In this document: positions 57,462-64,000 of the stretch, piece after piece | Layout of the letters: each line of letters starts with the position of its first letter | How positions within the stretch are numbered: position 1 is the stretch's first letter | Assembly: GCA_005408345.1 (NCBI GenBank) | Contig: SEMN01000589.1 | Location: 130,001-194,000, forward strand | Length of the DNA stretch: 64,000 nucleotides | Reading direction: 5' to 3' | Origin: Macquaria australasica | Taxonomy: Eukaryota; Chordata; Actinopteri; Centrarchiformes; Percichthyidae | The notes under the pieces: generated by a model | Seen by the model: only the letters and a program-made list of their open reading frames with translations | What the model was told of the DNA's origin: nothing | The model's database searches: none | Program-made: the position numbers and the translations under genes

Positions 57462-58152
57462 GGCCAGTTCAGACCAAAGATTTGCGACGAGATGAGTTGA
57501 AACTTGCAACTACTTGCAATGCGCCAGTCTGCAATTTTTGGAAACCTACCAGTTTACACCAATGTGACTAGACGAGATGGTGTATTGTTTCCATTGCAAC
57601 GACTCTCTTTACTTCCATTCTAACTTCTGGCTAAACAGACTTTTTTTTGTAGCTGAACATAATTTGTAGTGTCTTACAGTGGCATTTCTAGTATTGATGA
57701 AATGGTGAAAACATAAAAAAAAGAGAGGCTCGAGATGAGCAGCTGACTACGAGCTGATTGGTGACAGGTGAAGTGCCTTACATTCTAAAACCAGCCACTG
57801 GCGACTTGACAAGCTGAGTCACAGGCGACGCCATTAACTGGCTTGAGTCGAGCTGAGACGGGCCAGTTCACACCGATGCAACTTTTCCTTCTACCATTCT
57901 AAAACGGTTTAGTCTCATCACAAATCTTTGGTTCAGGGTTTGTACAGCTTTTTAAGAGTAAAATTCAAGCTCTTTTCAAGCACTTTCAAGGTACCTAAAC
58001 CAAACATTTCCAGACTCTCAAAGTCTTTATCATCACATCTAAATTGTTACTATAAACAACAAACGAATATGCCGACGGGATCATTTCATTTCAAATATTA
58101 AAAGATTTTTGGTTTTCAAGACTTTGTACAAACCCTGTTGTCTGAACTGGCC
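57462..58152. mobile_element. MITE interrupted by a second MITE
   Basis: The left end GGCCAGTTCAGACCAAAGAT (57462) has its complement split in two: ATCTTTGGT at about 57925-57932 and TCTGAACTGGCC at 58141-58152. The gap between them is the inner element 57934-58137. No transposase. Confidence 0.8.
57934..58137. mobile_element. Inner hAT-like MITE
   Basis: 204 bp with termini CAGGGTTTGTACA and TGTACAAACCCTG, perfect 13-bp inverted repeats beginning CAGGG as in many hAT elements. It is inserted in the right terminal repeat of the outer MITE. The target duplication is not clean. Confidence 0.8.
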
Positions 58153-59179
58153 TAGAATTGGGGTTCTAAAATCAGGCTTCATTAAACATTTAATACTGTT
58201 AATACTTATAGTTCCATACAATACTCACTGTGTTAATGTACACCATATACATCCATCCAATCAGAATCATATCATAATAGTAAACACAACTTTTCATGAA
58301 CCAATAAAGATAAAAGATATAAAATGTTCAGGTCGAAAAATGCAGGTTATCTTTTACTATGTTCTTTTAGCATGTTCTAATACCAACATGGAAGATTTAA
58401 AATGTACTTCTGGGGACATTTCAGTCCACAGAAGTAGCTGCAGAGTGAGCGCTCCTTGCTTTCACGCTGCTCTCCGGGGTAAAATCATTCCACTATGTCA
58501 AGTCATCCCGTCTACCCTGTGAACAAGGCTGCGACGGGTCCAGGCAGCTGTGGACCTGGACCCAGGGTGAGTCTGAGTGAGACAGAGGCAGCTGCCTGGA
58601 GGAAGAGAGGCCTTGCTCTGAGGCTCTGAGATAACGTTATCTTCTGCCTTCTGCTTAGAAGTGGTGAGTACAGCTCACAGCAACTTAATACAATCTAGTC
58701 TCTGGCTTTTGTTTGATATCTAGTGTCAGCAAAAAATGTTTTTGCACATTTCCAATCCGTCGTTAGCGTAGTTAGCATGCATTAGCTTGGAGGGCTAACT
58801 TGGCTTGTTTACTATAGTAAGTGAACATCGCTGTCACCCTGAATGTCCAACCGAACCCCGTTCAAAAAGCCTGCATTTCAATAAAGTGTAGCCTGATAGT
58901 CTATATGAAAAAAAAAAGAATGAATAGTCAAATATTCGTATTGAACAGCCAAATCTGATTCAACTGACAAAATTCTGAGTCAGATACAGCCCTACACCCC
59001 TTTAGAAGGGGGGCCAACCCCTAGGTTGGAAACCCAGTGGACTAAGCTATGTAACTGTATATAAAGTAGTCAAAATGAGCTCCACCTCGAGCAGCTACAA
59101 TAGTAGAATACTGCTCTAACATTGATGAATCCGTATGAACAATCTGTATTGCTATATATAATAATATAGTCAAGGGCCA
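58153..59179. other. No gene seen
   Basis: Contains a moderately GC-rich block (58430-58650) and GTTAGC motifs near 58765. The block 58900-59000 resembles the leader of a hAT-type element (ATGAATAGTCAAATATTCG). Nothing is firmly assigned. Confidence 0.35.
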
Positions 59180-59355
59180 TTTTTCTGCAGAACAAGTACT
59201 TTCAGTTTTTATACCTCAAGTACATTTTACTGATGATACTTTTGTACTTTTACTTTGTACTTTTAGAATTTTTACTTGTAATGGGATATTTTTACATTGT
59301 GGTATTGGTAGTTTTACTTAAGTAAAAGATCTGAATACTTCTTCCACCACTCTTT
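59180..59355. repeat. MITE remnant
   Basis: GTTTTACTTAAGTAAAAGAT then CTGAATACTTCTTCCACCAC is the end sequence of a very common fish MITE (in reverse, GTGGTGGAAGAAGTATTCAG). The other end is degraded. Confidence 0.55.
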
Positions 59356-62139
59356 CTCAGCAACTACTATCGTACAGTTTTTAGTGAGCATTGTGAGCTC
59401 TCCTCTAGCGCCAAAATCAAGGTAAAATCTCCACTTGTATACAAGAAATACCCAATTCTACTCTAATGTTCAGATTGCCATGACATTTACTGAGCACATT
59501 CATGCTCCCCAGAAGATGAACCCTTTCCACTTTTGACTCAGTGAGCTTTCCTCTAGTGCCAATGTCATGTCAAAATGTGTATCTCATAATATAATGGGTA
59601 CCTTACCGTTGACCTGAGCTGTAGTGCTGAGAATGTTGTTCTGTCGGGCCTTGATGGATGTCAAGGACGTGCTTTCCCAACCCCTCCCCACAACAACCTC
59701 TTAAACACACAAGTGAGGCACTAATAGAAGAGCTCAGTGTCCTGAAATAATCTGCATTATGCTTTTCCTTCATCTTAAATTGTGCTTTAAAAAAGGGAAA
59801 GTTTTGGATCAGCAGTATAGTTTTCTGCTAAGAAGCTTGAATTAATATATGCTTTTTCCAGATAGCAAGGTATGTGGGGGCAGGGGTGGGGTTATTGAAT
59901 CAAGGTTTATTTACACAGCTTTGTGTAAATAAATAGAAAGGATTACATTTCATGCCCCAGCAAATACCTAATGAACAGCCATGAAAAAATCCACGCTGGC
60001 TGAGAAAGTCAAATTTGCAGGGGCAATCTGAAAACTCATCTTATAGCCCACATGCTCTTATTAACTACAATGAGCTTTTAAACAGGGTATTGATTTAATT
60101 CAAACATTTAAAAAAAGTAAAATGTCAGAGAGGGGAAATAACCTGACACGAATATAATTTGTAATTCAGCCAATCACATCTTGTTATTTTTACACATCTG
60201 ATGAAGACATATCCATCAAACTTATAATAATTTCACAGTTCCTTGTTAATAATTGAAGTCAGTGCAGTTGGAAGGAAAAGTGAATGCTGCCCGACTACAG
60301 CATAATTTTAATTAAAAAAAGCCCAAATCATTTGAGGGGTTTCCCTTTCCCTCAGTTTTTTTTTTTGTTTTTTGCAGCACAACCCAAGTTATTTGAAAGT
60401 ATGTTGTTGCCATGATGTCATGTTATTATGATTACTTTTATATTATAGTTATTATAAAGACCAAAAATAGTTTTCTTTCCAGAAAAAGGAAATAAATGTT
60501 GTCCAGAGTCCTTGAAGTTGTAGCACGATGTTTCAGGTAATTAAAATGCACATACCAATATATGCAAATGTCATGTCCTGTGTACATGATACATAAATAA
60601 GGACACATAACATTTTATGTTTATTAGTTTTCAAAGTGTCCAAAAGTGATGGCTTATTGTAACTGCACAACAGTGCACTGCAGGACAGATTTTAAAGCAA
60701 GTACCTACAGTACATAAATCCGTTACAGAAAGTAGCAAATTAGTGCTTTTGCAAAGGGTGACTTTTGATACTTGAAAAGGTATCTTAAATAGACAAGCAT
60801 CCTTTGTTGTTTCTGCTGAACAGTAAAAACTGCATGCAGTTCCACTGTCTGGAAGAGCCAGAAGCAGAGATTTAAGGCTCAGTCAAGCATGGAGCCCCAA
60901 ATATGTATTGATCATTTCAGTGGCCTATAGAATCAAACTGCTCCAAACAGCCAGAGGTATTGAATTAATAAGGACTGTGCAAGGGGGGAAAGTGCTGCAT
61001 CAACATGATTATTGAAGAAACAATTATGTTAACAACTCTTTTACTAGGAGCATGCTGACTCTATATTTCATTTTTCATGGATACTCTGCAAAGTGGCACA
61101 GTTTGTGCTTCCACAATAAAACAAAACGTATAATAAACATTTCCAGTATGTTAAAAGATAATTAAAATCTTCTCAAACTCAACTAGAAGACACTTAGGAT
61201 AGTTAAAAAAAAAGTTAGGTGAACTTTGAGGATCCCTCCAACATGTACATATTTTTTTCAAGTCAAAAGGAAACGCATGCATACTTTATGAAACATATAG
61301 GGTGTTGATTATTGTTATAAAGCAGTTTAGTGAAGGTTCAGTCAAGAACTTAAATCTCTCACCTCTCATTCTCATTTTCTTTCACCATTTCCACTCACCC
61401 TAAAAGGCCAGATATAGTCTTAAACACTGTTCTGCTTATGCTGCATTGGCTGTCTGCATACACAGACGTTTTCACACTTTTGTTGGCATGTAGCCTGAGA
61501 GAGATGGGCAGATGGCAAAATGTATGTCGCGCAGACTCTTGCGGCCATGCAGATGTGGAAAGTATAAATTGACCTTAAACCAGGAAATGCTGACCATGTG
61601 CCATGAAAAACCTACAGCCTGCAGGTTTTCAATCAAGCTGATAACCTCAGCAGCTGTTTTCACAGATGAATTCTTCCCATTTAGAGAGAGCTAATCAGTG
61701 GGTGGAGTCAATGGTTGGAATAAAAAACTGCAATGTCCAGTATGTCTTGGTCATCCTGTATAGTGTGATTTCTAGTGGCATACTGCTCAACTTCATCCTG
61801 ACCTTCATTCACTGACATGTTCACCCACTCCTCAAACTCATTCATTTGTCACCAGGGTGGACTGGGTCAACATGCATGTCTGAAGTGAAGCAAGATATCT
61901 GTCTCCTGGCCTCTTAGTTGATGTCCTCCCTATCAGTGATTCGAAGCTGGCAAAAGTTTGGCCACAGAAAAATGGCAAGTCCAAGAGAAAATACAAAACA
62001 TGTTGTCACAAAAAGGTAATTCCACAATGCAATGTCCTTACCTGAATCATTTTAAGAAGTTCCCCTTTTTCAAGTTGTTGCTTTGCCGCCAGCTCGCCAG
62101 TCTAATACAACGCATTGGTTATGCTCTGTCTCTCTCCCT
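59356..62139. other. No gene seen
   Basis: Non-coding, AT-rich. Overlapping small frames at 61472-61694 lack recognisable motifs. Confidence 0.4.
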
Positions 62140-64000
62140 GCTTCCCAGTGTGCATTGCATATCTACATTCAATTAAACAGTGACTTTCTATGCCTAACTG
62201 AGACATGGCCAAATCAGCAGGACTTTGTGGTACTCAATCAAGTCACACCCCCAGGCTATGTATACATACAGAAGCCTCGCTCCATGGGTCGTGGTGGTGG
62301 GCTGGCTGTTGTACATCGGGCTGACATCTTCCAGTACTCAATGTCACATCATTGAGTGTGTTGAATTCACACTGGCAGGGTCTACACAGCTCCAGGTGGT
62401 CCTTGTCTACCGCCCCCCAAAAGGCTCTGCCACCTTCATGTCCAAGCTATCTGAGCTATTCACCTCTGTCTGCTACATGTCCCCACCTACACTCCTGCTA
62501 GGTAACTTCAATATTCATGTGGACTCCAGCAGCTGCATGTTTGCCGCTGAATTCCTGTTACTGCTGGACTGTTTCAATATCTTACAGCATGTTCAAGGTC
62601 CCACCCACGCCAAAGGTCACACGCTGCATCTGGTCTGCTCCACAAGCAATCTCGTCAACCTGCATTGCCTGGACCTAGCTGCCTGGACCTAGCTGTAAGT
62701 GCCATCCACTTCACCATCCCTGTCCCCCTGCCCCGGCAGTGCACAAAGCGTACCATCATGTTCAGGAACATCAAGTCAGTGAGTGCACCAGCCCTATGTA
62801 ACATGATAGCAACCCATGTGGCCCAAGATCCCCCTGTTACCACAGTGGATGGTCTGATAACCCATTACAATGCAGCCCTATCCCTCAGCCTTGACTCTCT
62901 TGCCCCCCTCAAAACCCGGACTGTTTCCTTCTCCCATCCTGCCCCCTTGTTCACCACCGAGCTTCATATCATGAAGGCCATCAGCTGGAGAGGCTCTACA
63001 AACGATCCGGCCTCACCGTCCACCTCGAGGCCTTCAAAGACCACGTGAGGACCTATAAAGAAGCCCTCTCTCGGACCAAGACGCAATATTATTCCACTCT
63101 CATTGGCAACCAGCAAAATCACCCCAGAATGCTGTTCTCCACCATCAATCGGCCACTGTGCCCCCTCGATGCCCCCCACCCTACAGCTGCCCAAGCTGCT
63201 CCAAGTTCCTCCTCAACTGCTTATCCGAATACCTAGGCCTCACCGGTGCAGCTCTCTCCTGGTTCCAGTCATATCTCTCCAACAGGAAACAGTTTGTCAC
63301 CATCGGAGACTCCAGTTCCACCCCGGAGCCAGTCAACCAAGGCGTGCCCCAAGGCTCTGTGCTTGGACCCCTCCTTTTTACCATCTACATGCTCCCCCTT
63401 GGCCAGATCATTTGCCACCACAGCCTGAGTTACCACTGCTACGCTGATGACACCCAGCTGTACCTCAGCACCAAACCATCCACTCAGCTTCCCCCACAGT
63501 CCCTTGTCAACTGGCTGCACAGAATAAAAAACTGGATGTCATCCAATCTACTCAAGCTAAACAGCAACAAAACAGAGCTCATGGTTGTGGCTTCTAAGGC
63601 GCTGCTCTGGAACGTTGGAGATCTTCTCCTTGAAGTGGCCGCCTATCCCCTGAAGTCCGCAACCTGGGTGTCATCTTCGACTCCACCCTCTCATTCCAGT
63701 CACATATTAAATCCATCACCAAATCTGCTTTCTACCACCTCAAAAACATCTCCAGACCATCTCTCACAGACTCTGTGGCAGAGACCCTCATCCATGCCTT
63801 CATCACCTCCTGTCTGGATTACTGCAATGGAGTCCTGTCCGGATGTGCAGAACTCTGCTGCCAGGGTACTCACCCGCACCAGGCCCTGGCAGCACATCAC
63901 CCCCACCCTCATTCACCTTCACTGGCTCCCGATCAAGTCCCGTATCTCATACAAAATCCTTCTTCTCACCTACAAATCCCTCCATACTCTTCCCCCCCAG
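62140..64000 (+). pseudogene. L2-type LINE, running off the window
   Basis: Plus-strand frames carry the endonuclease (DFLCLTETW, GRGGGLAVV, VVLVYRPPKG, LLGNFNIHVDSS) at 62170-62690, a linker (62665-63048), then the RT with LGLTGAALSWFQSYLSNR, QGVPQGSVLGPLLFTIYML and CYADDTQLYLS at 63230-63520. The C-terminal LHWLPIKSRISYKILLLTYK follows at 63915-63985. Frameshifts and a deletion at about 63190 (between linker and RT) make it dead. It differs from the Maui-like L2 at 19890 and belongs to a second L2 family. Confidence 0.82.

Noticed and set aside
58109..58522. 137-codon plus-strand frame as a gene
   Set aside because: It begins inside the MITE terminal repeat, its codon use looks random, and no motif or neighbouring exon supports it.

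Overview
This is nuclear DNA from a vertebrate, almost certainly a ray-finned (teleost) fish. The genes are split into many short exons with GT-AG introns. The repeat set is the usual teleost mixture: L2/Maui, Rex3-like RTE, R4/Dong (Rex6-type), CR1-like and L1 LINEs, Penelope, Ty3/gypsy, Tc1, hAT and Harbinger remnants, palindromic MITEs and CA/TA microsatellites. I cannot name the species. There is no operon-like organisation, no CRISPR array and no rRNA gene. Family comparisons rest on my memory of the human proteins, since no search could be run.

Three host genes are recognisable, all on the minus strand. From high to low coordinate they are: (i) med27, Mediator subunit 27, last six exons at 40525-37913; (ii) an FNBP1/CIP4-family F-BAR gene, first three exons only, at 32205-29681; (iii) trappc14 (C7orf43/MAP11), nine exons at 19677-2104, ending in a stop codon but without its 5' exons. 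All exon phases were checked by hand and join in frame within each gene. The F-BAR gene breaks off after exon 3 and trappc14 begins without its amino-terminal third. The 10 kb between them is almost wholly transposon: a near full-length 5-kb L2, an RTE, a Harbinger remnant and a second L2. That is either a real rearrangement, genes with exons elsewhere, or an assembly join.

Layout: 1-335 Tc1 remnant; 961-1082 ambiguous exon-like segment; 2104-19677 trappc14, with introns holding a fold-back MITE, LINE pieces, a Penelope remnant, a truncated gypsy pol, a 24-bp perfect hairpin, an 8-bp-TSD hAT MITE and a hAT remnant interrupted by a Tc1 element; 19890-29610 LINE pile-up; 29681-32205 F-BAR gene; 32206-37900 repeats plus a possible two-exon gene end at 36303-35780; 37913-40525 med27; 40815-42950 R4 element with a 673-codon open frame; 44050-46690 CR1-like LINE; 46740-62140 mostly non-coding with MITEs and LINE tails (med27 intron or intergenic); 62140-64000 another L2 running off the window.

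The host genes act in unrelated processes (transcription, membrane curvature/actin, TRAPPII vesicle tethering/cilia). The most unusual observations are the paired truncated genes, a mini-L2 that fuses the L2 5' UTR directly to its 3' tail, two R4 copies both sitting in TA/CA repeats, and TA microsatellites that appear to have grown out of LINE codons. I found no convincing new multi-gene system.
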